Notes: generated by a model from the letters alone, not told the origin. A stretch of 64,000 bases of DNA from Pseudooceanicola spongiae (GCF_014899185.1 NZ_CP045201.1:542501-606500), one strand, 5' to 3'. Shown: positions 35,242-43,684, numbered from the stretch's first letter. Translations and numbers: made by a program.

Positions 35242-36285
35242 TCAGGGCGCGCTGTCGAATGTCAGTTCCGCTTCGCCCAGCGGGGCGAGCATGTCGGTCA
35301 CGGTCTGATCGGGCACGCTTTTCAGGCCATGACGCCATTTCGGTTTGCGGTCGCGGTCGATGATCTGGGCGCGGATGCCCTCCAGAAAATCGCCATGCTC
35401 CATCGCGCGGTGGGTAAAGCGGTACTCCAGCGCCAGCGCCTCGCGCAGGCTGTGCTGGCCGTGCAGGCGCGTCAGCATCTCAAGCGCGCAGGCCATGGAG
35501 AGCGGCGCGTTGCGCTGGATCGCCTTCAGCGCGGCGGCGGCGAATTCGTCGGAGACGTCCTCCTCCAGCGCGGCGGTGATGCTGGCGAGGTCGCGGGTGG
35601 CAAACAGCGCGTCGATCAGCGCCGATTCGCCGCTGAGGCGGCCCGGCTCGGGCTTGCGCGCGGCGCTGCGGATCGCGTCGGGCTTGCCGGTGGCGATCAG
35701 CGTGGCTTTCAGTGCCTCCCATCCGGCGGCAGGGACGTAGTGATCGGCAAAACCGGCGTGAATGGCGTCCGAGGCCCCCATGCGCGCGGCGGTCAGGGCA
35801 AGGTAGTCGCCCAGACGCCCCGGGGCCTGCGCCAGCAGTAGCGAGCCGCCGACGTCCGGCACAAGGCCGATGCTGACCTCGGGCATGGCGATCTGGGTGC
35901 TGTCGCAGACGATGCGGTGACTGGCGTGGCAGCCGACCCCGACGCCCCCGCCCATGACGAACCCCTGCAGAAAGGTCACGACGGGCTTGGGATATTCGGC
36001 GAGGCGCGCGTTCATGCGGTATTCGTCGCGCCAGAAGGTGCGGCCATAGCTGTAGTCGCCGGCGGTGCCGGTCTCGTACATCTCGCGGATGTCGCCGCCG
36101 GCACAGAAGGCCTTGTCGCCCTCGGCGTCGATGATCACCAGCGCGACGGCGTCGTCATCGGCCCAGCCGGCCAGCGCCGCATCAATCGCCATCCCCATGC
36201 CGTAGGTCAGGGCGTTCAGGGCGGCCGCGCGGGTCAGGGTGATATGCCCTGCGCGACCGGTCTTGCGAATTAAGATATCACTCAT
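35242..36285 (-). CDS. 3-hydroxyisobutyryl-CoA hydrolase (enoyl-CoA hydratase/isomerase family)
   Basis: A 347-residue crotonase-fold protein of the longer 3-hydroxyisobutyryl-CoA hydrolase type. Seen: KAFCAGGDIREMYETG (oxyanion segment), PVVTFLQGFVMGGGVGVGCHASHRIV, and MPEVSIGLVPDVGGSLLLA with the acidic residues of the active site. The length (about 350) separates it from plain enoyl-CoA hydratases (about 260). It hydrolyses 3-hydroxyisobutyryl-CoA in valine catabolism. Its start overlaps the stop of the acyl-CoA dehydrogenase gene by four bases (ATGA), and mmsB follows 39 bases later; together they form an operon. Confidence 0.92.
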   Translation of the reverse strand: MSDILIRKTGRAGHITLTRAAALNALTYGMGMAIDAALAGWADDDAVALVIIDAEGDKAFCAGGDIREMYETGTAGDYSYGRTFWRDEYRMNARLAEYPKPVVTFLQGFVMGGGVGVGCHASHRIVCDSTQIAMPEVSIGLVPDVGGSLLLAQAPGRLGDYLALTAARMGASDAIHAGFADHYVPAAGWEALKATLIATGKPDAIRSAARKPEPGRLSGESALIDALFATRDLASITAALEEDVSDEFAAAALKAIQRNAPLSMACALEMLTRLHGQHSLREALALEYRFTHRAMEHGDFLEGIRAQIIDRDRKPKWRHGLKSVPDQTVTDMLAPLGEAELTFDSAP

Positions 36286-37421
36286 GCCTTGAGCATCGTC
36301 CTTGCTGTGATCAGCCGCATGATCTCGTTCGTGCCCTCAAGGATTTCATGGACACGCAGATCCCGCACCAGTTTTTCAATTCCGTAGTCGGCAAGATAGC
36401 CGTAGCCGCCATGAAGTTGCAGACACTGATTGACGATACGAGAGCCTGCTTCGGTGACAAATTTCTTCGCCATGGCGCAGTATTTGGTGGCATCTGGTGC
36501 GCCGGTGTCAAGCTTCCACGCGGCTTGCCGCAGGAATATGCGGGCGGCCTGCAGCTCGATCTCGATATCGGCGAGGCGGAATTGCAGAGCCTGGAACTGG
36601 TCGAGGCTGGAGCCGAAGGCGCGGCGTTCGGACATATAGGTCAGCGTGGCGTTCAGCGCGGCCTGCGCCGCCCCCAGCGAACAGGCCGAAATATTCAGCC
36701 GCCCGCCGTCGAGCCCGCCCATGGCATAGGCGAATCCCTTGCCCTCGACCCCCAGCAGGTTGTCGGCGGGGACCGGGCAGGCGTCCATCTGCACGGCGCG
36801 GGTCGGCTGAGAGCGCCAGCCCATCTTCTGCTCCAGCCCGCCGAAGGACAGCCCGTCGGTGTCGGCAGGCAGATAGAGGCAGGAGATGCCGCGCGACCCG
36901 GCTTCGCCCGTGCGGGCCATCACGAGGTAGCCGTCGGAATACCCGCCGCCGGAGATGAAGGCCTTGGTGCCGGTCAGGGTGTAGCCGTCCTGCGTCCGCT
37001 CGGCCCTGGATTTCAGCGCGGCGGCGTCGGAGCCTGAGCCGGGCTCGGTCAGGCAGTAGGACAGCACGGTGTCCATCGTCAGCACGCCAGGCAGCAGCGC
37101 GTCGCGCAGGGCGTCACTGGCGTAACTGTCGAGCATCTTGGCGCACATGTTGTGGATCGAGAGAAAGGCCGCGACCGAGGGGCAGGCCATCGACAGTGCC
37201 TCGAACACCAAGGTCGCATCAAGGCGCGTCAGACCGGCGCCGCCGTTGTCTTCGCTGACATAGAGGCCGCCAAAGCCGAACTCGGCAATCTCGGGCCAGA
37301 GCGTCTTGGGGATTTCTCCCCCGTCTTCCCACGCGCGGGCGTGGGGCGCAATCTTGTCCTGCCCAAAGGCATAGGCCATGTCGAAAATGGCCTGCTGTTC
37401 GTCGCTGAGTGCGAAATCCAT
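36282..37421 (-). CDS. Acyl-CoA dehydrogenase (probably isobutyryl-CoA)
   Basis: A 379-residue FAD-dependent acyl-CoA dehydrogenase. It has the two family signatures CLTEPGSGSDAAALKSRA and the C-terminal YGYLADYGIEKLVRDLRVHEILEGT, whose Glu-Gly-Thr loop lies near the active site, plus TGTKAFISGGGYSDGYLVMA and MGWRSQPTRAV. Context in a valine operon suggests isobutyryl-CoA as the substrate, giving methacrylyl-CoA; the specificity is inferred, not read. The ATG at 37421 (MDFALSDEQQ) has GGAGGGAGGAG upstream. It is the first gene of the operon and overlaps the hydrolase gene. Confidence 0.92.
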   Translation of the reverse strand: MDFALSDEQQAIFDMAYAFGQDKIAPHARAWEDGGEIPKTLWPEIAEFGFGGLYVSEDNGGAGLTRLDATLVFEALSMACPSVAAFLSIHNMCAKMLDSYASDALRDALLPGVLTMDTVLSYCLTEPGSGSDAAALKSRAERTQDGYTLTGTKAFISGGGYSDGYLVMARTGEAGSRGISCLYLPADTDGLSFGGLEQKMGWRSQPTRAVQMDACPVPADNLLGVEGKGFAYAMGGLDGGRLNISACSLGAAQAALNATLTYMSERRAFGSSLDQFQALQFRLADIEIELQAARIFLRQAAWKLDTGAPDATKYCAMAKKFVTEAGSRIVNQCLQLHGGYGYLADYGIEKLVRDLRVHEILEGTNEIMRLITARTMLKA

Positions 37422-37552
37422 CTGTCTCCTCCCTCCCAGTCGGATGTGAAGCGGCACCTCCTCAAACGCCGCTCAGAGTGACAGCCGATACCGTGCGGGC
37501 GAAAAGGTCAAGGCGATGTTGAAACCGCTTCCTGATTCCATTGCGTCGCGAT

Positions 37553-38014
37553 ATGGCAGACGCTGCGCATCGCCGTCGGACCTGTAGCCGCCGGCCGGCG
37601 CCTGGATCCTTCAAATTGTCTCAAGAACCTCTCGACTGTGTCGCGTGTGGTGCCTGCTGTTTCGGCGGCCACGACAGGTATATCCAACTGTTTCCCGAAG
37701 ATCTGGGCCGTGGGCTGCCCGCCCATGCTGTGGTTGCGCTGGAGGGTGAAACCTACATGCGGATGGAGGCCGGGCATTGCGCCCAGCTGATGCCGCTGCC
37801 GGGGGGCGGGCTGGCCTGTGCGGTCTACGCGGCGCGCCCGACGGCCTGCCGGGCGTTTCGCGAGGGCAGCTTTGAATGTGGGCGCAGCCGTCATCACCGC
37901 TTGGCGCAGGCGGATGCGATACGCCTGCCACTGGTGGCCATCGTCGAGGTGCTGCAACCAGGCACGCCGGCCAATTTCCCGGACGTGCCAAGCGAGGATC
38001 CCTTCGCGGCGTGA
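37553..38014 (+). CDS. YkgJ family Cys-cluster protein
   Basis: A protein of about 153 residues with the YkgJ (zinc/iron-chelating) Cys pattern: LDCVACGACC followed by CAQL, CAVYAARPTACRAF and FECGRS. The family probably binds a metal or Fe-S cluster, but its role is unknown. The start is uncertain: the ATG at 37553 has no ribosome site, and a TTG about 60 bases further on, directly before the Cys cluster, is a good alternative; the first 20 residues (Arg-rich) look non-coding. It lies between the valine operon and the ricin-like gene, convergent with the latter. Confidence 0.72.
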   Translation: MADAAHRRRTCSRRPAPGSFKLSQEPLDCVACGACCFGGHDRYIQLFPEDLGRGLPAHAVVALEGETYMRMEAGHCAQLMPLPGGGLACAVYAARPTACRAFREGSFECGRSRHHRLAQADAIRLPLVAIVEVLQPGTPANFPDVPSEDPFAA

Positions 38015-38028
38015 CGCCGGCAGGGTGG

Positions 38029-38048
38029 GCGGGACCGTCTAGTCCCGC
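38029..38048. terminator. Stem-loop between convergent YkgJ and ricin-like genes
   Basis: A 7-bp perfect stem (GCGGGAC / GTCCCGC, 6-base loop) overlapping the stop of the ricin-like gene. No T run; a weak bidirectional candidate. Confidence 0.4.
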
Positions 38049-38590
38049 TCGTAGCTGTCGGTCGGGCGAATCTGCCAGAGCTGCCCGGTATATCCGCCGC
38101 ATTTCAACAGGATCGGCTGATTGTCATCCGGTCCGCCGTTGAACACGTCCAGACACATGCCGGGGCCGTGCAGGCGGGTGCTGAGACGCAGATAGCCCAA
38201 TTCGCCCTCAGTGATGCGCCACAGCTGACCGTTGAAATCGGTGCAGGGAGCCAGCTTTGCCTCGCCCCGTTGGGCGCCGCTGGTGATCACTTCGAGGCAC
38301 ATAGAGCCGCCGCGAAACATCGTGCTGAGCCGCCAGAAGCCATGTCCGGCTGGCTGGATGCGCCAATATTGCCCCGAGACGCCAGAGGCCGAGGCGAGGC
38401 GCGGAGTATCCGTCTTCTCGCCCCCGTTGACGATATCGAGGCTCATCTTCGGGCCCCGGAACATCGTGCTGAGCCGGTAGTAACGCTGCCCCTCAAAATC
38501 CGGTGCGGAGGCTGCATATGCAGCAACGCCAACGGTGCAGGAAACGGCAGTCGTGAACCCCATCAAGGCCTTCCTCCAGACAGGACGCAT
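38039..38590 (-). CDS. Exported ricin-type beta-trefoil (RICIN) lectin-like protein
   Basis: A 183-residue protein: a signal peptide (about 1-27, GFTTAVSCTVGVAAYA) then three repeats of about 50 residues. Each begins (Y/W/L)RLSTMFRG or RLSTRLHG, continues with M(S/C)L(D/E) and ends with a Q-x-W-x-I motif (GQYWRI, GQLWRI, GQLWQI), the mark of ricin B-type folds, which bind sugars. Conserved Cys in repeats 2 and 3 may form disulfides. The protein consists only of the lectin part, with no enzyme domain. The ATG at 38590 has AAGGAGA. Ligand and role are unknown; it sits oddly between valine catabolism genes. Confidence 0.82.
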   Translation of the reverse strand: MRPVWRKALMGFTTAVSCTVGVAAYAASAPDFEGQRYYRLSTMFRGPKMSLDIVNGGEKTDTPRLASASGVSGQYWRIQPAGHGFWRLSTMFRGGSMCLEVITSGAQRGEAKLAPCTDFNGQLWRITEGELGYLRLSTRLHGPGMCLDVFNGGPDDNQPILLKCGGYTGQLWQIRPTDSYERD

Positions 38591-38686
38591 TGTCAGTCTC
38601 CTTATTCAGATCGGTGTCAGTTCTCTCAGTCTGGCTGCAAAGCGAAAAGGAAGGGTTTCGTCGCCCCATCTCACTACAAATACGAA

Positions 38687-38709
38687 GGGGGCAGCCAAAG
38701 GCCACCCCC
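38687..38709 (-). terminator. Stem-loop downstream of mmsA
   Basis: GGGGG-CA-GCC / GGC-CA-CCCCC with an AAA loop and two mismatches; moderate T content follows on the minus strand. It lies 26 bases beyond the mmsA stop. Confidence 0.5.
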
Positions 38710-38734
38710 GACGTGTCATCGCGGCATGAAATTT

Positions 38735-40234
38735 CTATTCCATGGCTTTGAAATTGAACTCGCCGCCCTCTTTGATGCCGGAAAACCACCGCGCGGTGAC
38801 GGTTTTGGTCTTGGTGTAGAATTTGAAAGCGTCGGGGCCATACTGGTTGAGATCGCCGAAAGCCGACTTCTTCCAGCCGCCGAAGCTGAAGTAGGACAGC
38901 GGCACGGGAATCGGGAAGTTGATGCCGACCATGCCGACGTTGACGCGGCTGGCAAAGTCGCGCGCGGTGTCGCCATCGGCGGTGAAGATCGAGGTGCCGT
39001 TGCCGTATTCATTGTCCATGGTCAGCTTGAGCGCTTCCTCATAGGTCTCGGCGCGGACCTGGCTGAGGACCGGGCCGAAGATCTCCTGCTTGTAGATCTC
39101 CATGTCGGCGGTGACGTTGTCGAACAGCGTCGGGCCGACGAAATAGCCATCCTCATAGCCCTGCAGCGAGAAGTTGCGACCGTCGGTCACAAGCGTCGCG
39201 CCCTGCTCAACCCCGGAGGTGATCAGGCCGTTGATCTTGTCCTTGGAGGCGGCAGTGATGACGGGGCCGTAGTCGACATCTTCGCCTGCGGTGTAGGGCC
39301 CGACCTTCAGCTTTTCGATCCGCGGGATCAGCTTTTCGATCAGAATGTCGGCGGTTTCCTTACCAACGGGCACCGCGACCGAGATCGCCATGCAGCGTTC
39401 GCCAGCCGCGCCGAACCCAGAGCCGACCAGCGCATCGGCGGCCTTGTCCATATCGGCGTCGGGCATGATGATCATGTGGTTCTTGGCACCACCAAAGCAT
39501 TGAGCGCGCTTACCATTTGTCGCCGCGCGGCCATAGATGTACTGCGCGATCGGGGTCGAGCCGACAAAGCCGACAGCCTGAATGGTGTCGTTGTCGAGCA
39601 GGGCATCGACGGCCTCTTTATCGCCATGCACGACCTGCAGGATACCGGCGGGCAGGCCCGCTTCGACAAACAGTTCAGCCAGACGGATGGCGCAGGAGGG
39701 GGTGCGCTCAGAGGGCTTGAGCACCATGGCGTTGCCGCAGGCAATCGCGGGGGCCATCTTCCACAGCGGGATCATCGCGGGGAAGTTGAAGGGGGTGATG
39801 CCAGCCACAACGCCGAGGGGCTGACGCATCGAATAGAGGTCGATGCCGGGGCCGCCGGAGTCCATGAACTCGCCCTTCAACATGCTGGGTGCGCCCATGC
39901 AGACTTCGACCACTTCAAGGCCGCGCTGCACGTCGCCGCGCGCGTCGGGAAGGGTCTTGCCATGTTCGCGGCTGATCAGCTCGGCCAGCTCGTCCATGTG
40001 TTCGTTGATGAGTTGTCCGAACTTCATCATGACGCGGGCGCGGCGCTGCGGGTTGGTCGCGGCCCAGCCTTTTTGCGCCTCGGCCGCCTTTGCGACGATG
40101 GCATCGACTTCGGCAGGGGTGGCCAGCGGCACGCGCGCCTGCACTTCGCCGGTGGCGGGATTGTAGACATCGCTGAAGCGGCCCGAGGTGCCGGCAACTG
40201 CGACGCCGTCGATGTAATGTTTAAGTTCTTGCAT
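38735..40234 (-). CDS. mmsA: Methylmalonate-semialdehyde dehydrogenase (CoA-acylating)
   Basis: A 499-residue aldehyde dehydrogenase that converts methylmalonate semialdehyde with CoA and NAD+ to propionyl-CoA, the last valine-specific step. Seen: ITPFNFPAMIPLWKMAPAIA, SGSTPIAQY-type coenzyme segment (VGSTPIAQYIYG), KNHMIIMPDADMDKAADAL and the catalytic Cys in GAAGERCMAISV; FNFKAME closes the C-terminus, as is common in MmsA. The length is typical. The ATG at 40234 has GGAGG 6 bases upstream. It is divergent from a LysR regulator gene whose product may control it, with an inverted repeat between them, and is separate from the acd-hydrolase-mmsB operon. Confidence 0.95.
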   Translation of the reverse strand: MQELKHYIDGVAVAGTSGRFSDVYNPATGEVQARVPLATPAEVDAIVAKAAEAQKGWAATNPQRRARVMMKFGQLINEHMDELAELISREHGKTLPDARGDVQRGLEVVEVCMGAPSMLKGEFMDSGGPGIDLYSMRQPLGVVAGITPFNFPAMIPLWKMAPAIACGNAMVLKPSERTPSCAIRLAELFVEAGLPAGILQVVHGDKEAVDALLDNDTIQAVGFVGSTPIAQYIYGRAATNGKRAQCFGGAKNHMIIMPDADMDKAADALVGSGFGAAGERCMAISVAVPVGKETADILIEKLIPRIEKLKVGPYTAGEDVDYGPVITAASKDKINGLITSGVEQGATLVTDGRNFSLQGYEDGYFVGPTLFDNVTADMEIYKQEIFGPVLSQVRAETYEEALKLTMDNEYGNGTSIFTADGDTARDFASRVNVGMVGINFPIPVPLSYFSFGGWKKSAFGDLNQYGPDAFKFYTKTKTVTARWFSGIKEGGEFNFKAME

Positions 40235-40273
40235 AGGATCCTCCAAGATCTGTCCCGCGTAGCGTAGTCTTGC

Positions 40274-40321
40274 ATTTCTGCGTGATAAAGAGGAAAGTTT
40301 TCAAATAGGCTTTGCAGAAAT
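40274..40321. promoter_or_regulatory. Inverted repeat between mmsA and the LysR gene
   Basis: Perfect 8-bp arms ATTTCTGC (40274-40281) and GCAGAAAT (40314-40321), 32 bases apart, in the 104-base divergent promoter region. The layout fits binding sites of a LysR-type regulator, probably the neighbouring product. Confidence 0.5.
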
Positions 40322-40338
40322 AGCTGTACGAGGTGGCG

Positions 40339-41232
40339 ATGAATTGGGACGATTTGCGCTATTTTCTCAGTGTGGCGCGGCTGGAGAGCCTGTCTGCCGC
40401 CGCGCGTCAGCTCAAGATCGACCCTGCCACGGTGGGGCGGCGCATCGCCCGGCTTGAGGAAGGCGTCGGCGCGGCGCTGTTTGCCAAAAGCCCGCAGGGC
40501 TATGCGCTGACCGAGGCGGGGCAACGTCTGATGCAGCACGCGGCGCGTGCCGAGACGGCGCTGATGGCGGGCGAGGCAGAGGTGGCCGGGCAGGGAGAGG
40601 CGGGGCTTTCGGGGCAGATCCGCATCGGTGCGCCGGATGGTGTCGCGAACTTTCTGCTGCCGCAGGTCTGCGCCGGGATCGTCGATGAAAACCCCGATCT
40701 GGAGGTACAGATTGTCGCCCTGCCGCGCCTGTTCAACCTGTCGCGGCGCGAGGCGGATATTGCCATCACTGTCAGCGCCCCGACCGCCGGGCGACTGACG
40801 GTGCAGAAGATCAGCGACTACCATCTGCACCTTGCCGCGACACGCGGCTACCTCGCCGAGCATCCACCGATCCGCTCGCTTCAGGATCTGCGCCAGCACC
40901 GGCTGGTGGGCTATATCCCGGATATGATCTTCGACAAGGAACTGGACTATCTGGGCGAGATCGGCGCTGAACGGGTGCCGCTGGCCTCGAACTCGGTCTC
41001 CGTGCAATTTCATTGGGTTGTGCAGGGCTGCGGCGTTGGAATAATCCATGATTTTTCCCGCATGGGCTATCCGGGGCTGGTGAAGGTGCTGCCGAAAGTG
41101 GTCAGTCTGAAGCGCAGTTTCTATCTGGTGCGCCATGCCGATGATGGTCGACTTGAGCGCATGAACCGCTTTGCGGTGCTGCTGGCTGAGCGATTGAAGG
41201 CGGAAATCGCGCGGTGCGAAGCGCTCGCTTGA
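40339..41232 (+). CDS. LysR family transcriptional regulator
   Basis: A 297-residue LysR-type regulator: an N-terminal winged helix (WDDLRYFLSVARLESLSAAARQL then a recognition helix with DPATVGRRIARLE), and a C-terminal effector-binding domain (about 90-297) of the periplasmic-binding fold. It is transcribed divergently from mmsA across a 104-base gap with an inverted repeat, so it probably controls mmsA and valine use. The ATG at 40339 has GAGGTGG upstream. The inducer is not known; 3-hydroxyisobutyrate would be a guess from context. Confidence 0.87.
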   Translation: MNWDDLRYFLSVARLESLSAAARQLKIDPATVGRRIARLEEGVGAALFAKSPQGYALTEAGQRLMQHAARAETALMAGEAEVAGQGEAGLSGQIRIGAPDGVANFLLPQVCAGIVDENPDLEVQIVALPRLFNLSRREADIAITVSAPTAGRLTVQKISDYHLHLAATRGYLAEHPPIRSLQDLRQHRLVGYIPDMIFDKELDYLGEIGAERVPLASNSVSVQFHWVVQGCGVGIIHDFSRMGYPGLVKVLPKVVSLKRSFYLVRHADDGRLERMNRFAVLLAERLKAEIARCEALA

Positions 41233-41296
41233 CTTGCGGGGCGCGCTACCGGAGGCTTGTGGTTGAGGAGTGAGCTTCAACCAAGGGAGGAATCGC

Positions 41297-41731
41297 ATGC
41301 TGGTTCAGCAGATTCTCAAGAGTAAATCCACAGACGGTGTTTTTACCGTGACACCCGACACCCCTGTGCATGAAGTCGCGCGGCTGCTGGCGGAAAAGCG
41401 GATCGGGGGTCTGGTGGTCAGCACGGACGGCGTGCACGCAGAAGGCATCCTGTCTGAGCGCGATATCGTACGGGCCCTTGCCGTGCGCGGGGCAAGCTGT
41501 CTGGAGCTGGCGACCTCGGCGCTGATGACAAAGGACCCGGTCTGCTGCACGCTGGACATGATGTCCGACGAAGTGCTGCGCAAGATGACCGAGGGCCGGT
41601 TTCGCCACATGCCCGTGACCAAGAACGGAGAGCTGGTGGGCATCGTCACCATCGGCGATGTGGTCAAGGCGCGGCTGACGCAGTTGTCGGCCGAAAAAGA
41701 CGCGCTGGAAGGCATGATCATGGGGCATTGA
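41297..41731 (+). CDS. CBS domain protein
   Basis: A 144-residue protein made of two CBS motifs (about 17-70 and 78-132). The pattern VTPDTPVHEVARLLAEKRIGGLVV with GILSERDIVRAL, then MTKDPVCCTLDMMSDEVLRKM with HMPVTKNGELVGIVTIGDVV, is clear. Such stand-alone CBS pairs bind adenosine nucleotides and often regulate other proteins; the partner is unknown. The ATG at 41297 has AAGGGAGG 6 bases upstream. A terminator with six T follows 29 bases later. Confidence 0.9.
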   Translation: MLVQQILKSKSTDGVFTVTPDTPVHEVARLLAEKRIGGLVVSTDGVHAEGILSERDIVRALAVRGASCLELATSALMTKDPVCCTLDMMSDEVLRKMTEGRFRHMPVTKNGELVGIVTIGDVVKARLTQLSAEKDALEGMIMGH

Positions 41732-41759
41732 GCCGCATGAGCGCTTTGCACCACGAGGG

Positions 41760-41787
41760 GGCGTCGCCGTTGGGTGGCGCCTTTTTT
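41760..41787 (+). terminator. Rho-independent terminator after the CBS gene
   Basis: A 9-bp stem (GGCGTCGCC / GGTGGCGCC with two G-T pairs, loop GTTG) followed by six T. Confidence 0.85.
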
Positions 41788-41925
41788 GATTTTCGCCAAG
41801 GCTGCCCGAGTGATACGCCATGCCAAAGGTTTGGTGCGGGGCCTTAAAATTCCAAGACAGCCCTTGCAAAGGCGCGCGCAATATTGTTGCGTGCGGCGCA
41901 GGTAAACCCCGTGGAGAGCCCCCTC

Positions 41926-42417
41926 ATGCGTATCGGATTGTATCCCGGAACCTTCGATCCCATCACCCTTGGCCATATTGATATCATCCGTCGCGCGGCG
42001 GCTCTGGTGGATCGTCTGGTGATTGGCGTGGCGATCAACCGCGACAAGGGGCCGTTGTTTTCACTGGAAGAGCGTGTCGAGATGATCGAGGCGGAATGCG
42101 GCGCGCTTTCAGCCCAGACCGGCACGGAGATCATCGTGCATCCCTTCGAGAACCTGCTGATCCAATGCGCCCGCGATGTCGGGGCCGGGGTCATTGTGCG
42201 GGGGCTGCGGGCCGTCGCGGATTTTGAGTACGAATATCAGATGGTTGGCATGAACCGCTCGCTCGATTCCTCGGTCGAGACGGCGTTCCTTATGGCGGAC
42301 GCCAAGCATCAGGCGATCGCCTCCAAACTGGTGAAAGAGATCTGCCGGCTGAACGGGGACGTCTCGAAATTCGTCCCCGCTGCGGTCAATGACAAGCTGA
42401 AAGCGAAATACGCCTGA
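41926..42417 (+). CDS. coaD: Pantetheine-phosphate adenylyltransferase
   Basis: A 163-residue hexameric enzyme that adenylylates 4'-phosphopantetheine to dephospho-CoA. The nucleotidyltransferase TxGH motif is present in YPGTFDPITLGHIDII (residues 6-21), followed by EERVEMI, the VRGLRAVADFEYE substrate segment, NRSLDSSVETAFLM and the conserved SSK(L)VKEI region (here ASKLVKEICRLNGDVSKFVP). The length is typical. The ATG at 41926 has GGAGAG about 9 bases upstream. It converges, 3 bases apart, with the hydrolase gene. Confidence 0.96.
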   Translation: MRIGLYPGTFDPITLGHIDIIRRAAALVDRLVIGVAINRDKGPLFSLEERVEMIEAECGALSAQTGTEIIVHPFENLLIQCARDVGAGVIVRGLRAVADFEYEYQMVGMNRSLDSSVETAFLMADAKHQAIASKLVKEICRLNGDVSKFVPAAVNDKLKAKYA

Positions 42418-42420
42418 GCC

Positions 42421-43383
42421 TTACGCGCCGGGCATGTCCTGCACGGCCTTGCGGATGAACTCGGCGCAGGTGTCGGGCTGCGTGACGGGCAGCATATGCC
42501 CGCCGGGCACCAGCGTCAGTCCGATGGCGGGGTGCAGGGCGGCCAGCTCCTGTCCCTGACGGGTGTGGTCGAGGGTGCGATCCTCGGTGCCGTAGAGGAC
42601 GCGCACGGGCAGGGCGAGGCTGTCATAGCGCTCGGCCATCTGCTTGAGCCCGCGACCCGAGGCCATGAAGTCCCGGCTGGTGTTGAAGAAGTGGCGCGGG
42701 CGGAGCCCAAGCAGGCCACCGCCTTGTGTCGGGGCATTGGCGGGCATGGTCTCGGGGCCATAGATCTGGTCCAGCACCACGGCGGCATTGCGAAAACCGC
42801 CAGGTGTCGCCAGCGTCCAGGCGATCAGCCAGCGCAGCCAGTTGCTGGAAATCTTCAGGTTGTTGAAGGCCGCTGCCGGGGCGGTCTTGGAGGGCAGGGT
42901 CAGCGGCGCGATCAGCGCAAGACCACGCAGCTTTTCCGGGGCCTGCAGCGCCATGGCGAGGGAAATCGCCCCGCCGAGCGAATGGCCGACAACGAGGGGC
43001 CGGTCGATCTTCAGCGCCTCGATCACCTCGAACATCAGCTGTGCGTTTTCGGGGTGGCCGGTGGGGGCGGTGTCGGGACGTTCGGAGTAGCCCATGCCGG
43101 GGCGGTCGATGGCGATGACGCGGTGATCGCGCGCAAGGTTGTCGATCACGCCGCAGTCGAAATTGCCGAGCTGGCCGCCGAGGCCGTGGATCAGCAGCAC
43201 GGCGGGGCCGGTGCCACGTTCGACATAGTGCAGCTTGCCGGTGGAGATCTGGGTGAACTGGCCACGCGGAGGCACGATCTTCTCGATCCGGATTTTCCAG
43301 CGCAGGGTGTAGGAGAGCAGCCCTATGCCCCAGAGCAGGGCGATGAAGATGACGATCGCAAGAAGGGTCAGAAGTGTGTGCAT
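42421..43383 (-). CDS. Membrane-anchored alpha/beta hydrolase
   Basis: A 320-residue alpha/beta hydrolase with an N-terminal membrane segment (about 2-24, LLTLLAIVIFIALLWGIGLL). Seen: LLIHGLGGQ oxyanion loop, DRPGMGYSERP and the nucleophile elbow GHSLGG (Ser135), with the His in PGGHMLP near the C-terminus and Asp in YGTEDRT. The catalytic domain probably faces the periplasm because positive residues follow the segment. The substrate is unknown. The start at 43383 has a weak GGAC ribosome site. A 47-residue membrane-protein gene lies just upstream on the same strand. Confidence 0.85.
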   Translation of the reverse strand: MHTLLTLLAIVIFIALLWGIGLLSYTLRWKIRIEKIVPPRGQFTQISTGKLHYVERGTGPAVLLIHGLGGQLGNFDCGVIDNLARDHRVIAIDRPGMGYSERPDTAPTGHPENAQLMFEVIEALKIDRPLVVGHSLGGAISLAMALQAPEKLRGLALIAPLTLPSKTAPAAAFNNLKISSNWLRWLIAWTLATPGGFRNAAVVLDQIYGPETMPANAPTQGGGLLGLRPRHFFNTSRDFMASGRGLKQMAERYDSLALPVRVLYGTEDRTLDHTRQGQELAALHPAIGLTLVPGGHMLPVTQPDTCAEFIRKAVQDMPGA

Positions 43384-43428
43384 GGGGTCCGTCCGGGTCT
43401 GAAAAGGTGCCCGCCGAAACTGGGCCGT

Positions 43429-43572
43429 CTAGCGCCAGAAGGCAATCCATTCCAGAAAGTCGGAGAATTTGCGCAGCAGAAACAGCGTGTACGCACCGCC
43501 CGCCAGTTGCGCATCGGCCACCAGCGCGGCGAGGATGACCCCGCCAAGGAGGATCGCTGTCTTGTTGCTCAT
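43429..43572 (-). CDS. Small membrane protein, 47 residues
   Basis: A short open frame (MSNKTAILLGGVILAALVAD..., 47 residues) with one or two hydrophobic segments (about 6-22 and 26-34) and an aromatic C-terminus FLEWIAFWR. ATG at 43572 has AAGGGG 6 bases upstream, and the frame is terminated by TAG. I recall small proteins of this shape near gap genes in Rhodobacteraceae, so it is probably real and conserved. Its function is unknown. It lies between the gap terminator and the alpha/beta hydrolase gene on the same strand, and may be co-transcribed with the hydrolase. Confidence 0.68.
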   Translation of the reverse strand: MSNKTAILLGGVILAALVADAQLAGGAYTLFLLRKFSDFLEWIAFWR

Positions 43573-43624
43573 CACATCCCCTTTTGCGCGACTTTTCCCC
43601 GGCCTCGGGGCTCCGGCAAAGGAA

Positions 43625-43658
43625 AACCCCCACCTGCGTCATACTGCAGATGGGGGTT
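43625..43658 (-). terminator. Rho-independent terminator after the first gap gene
   Basis: AACCCCCA-C-CTGC paired with GCAG-A-TGGGGGTT (one mismatch, 8-base loop), with a T-rich run (GGTTTTCC) on the minus strand. Confidence 0.75.
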
Positions 43659-43684
43659 AAAAAGCACTAACGCGCTGCGGTCTC

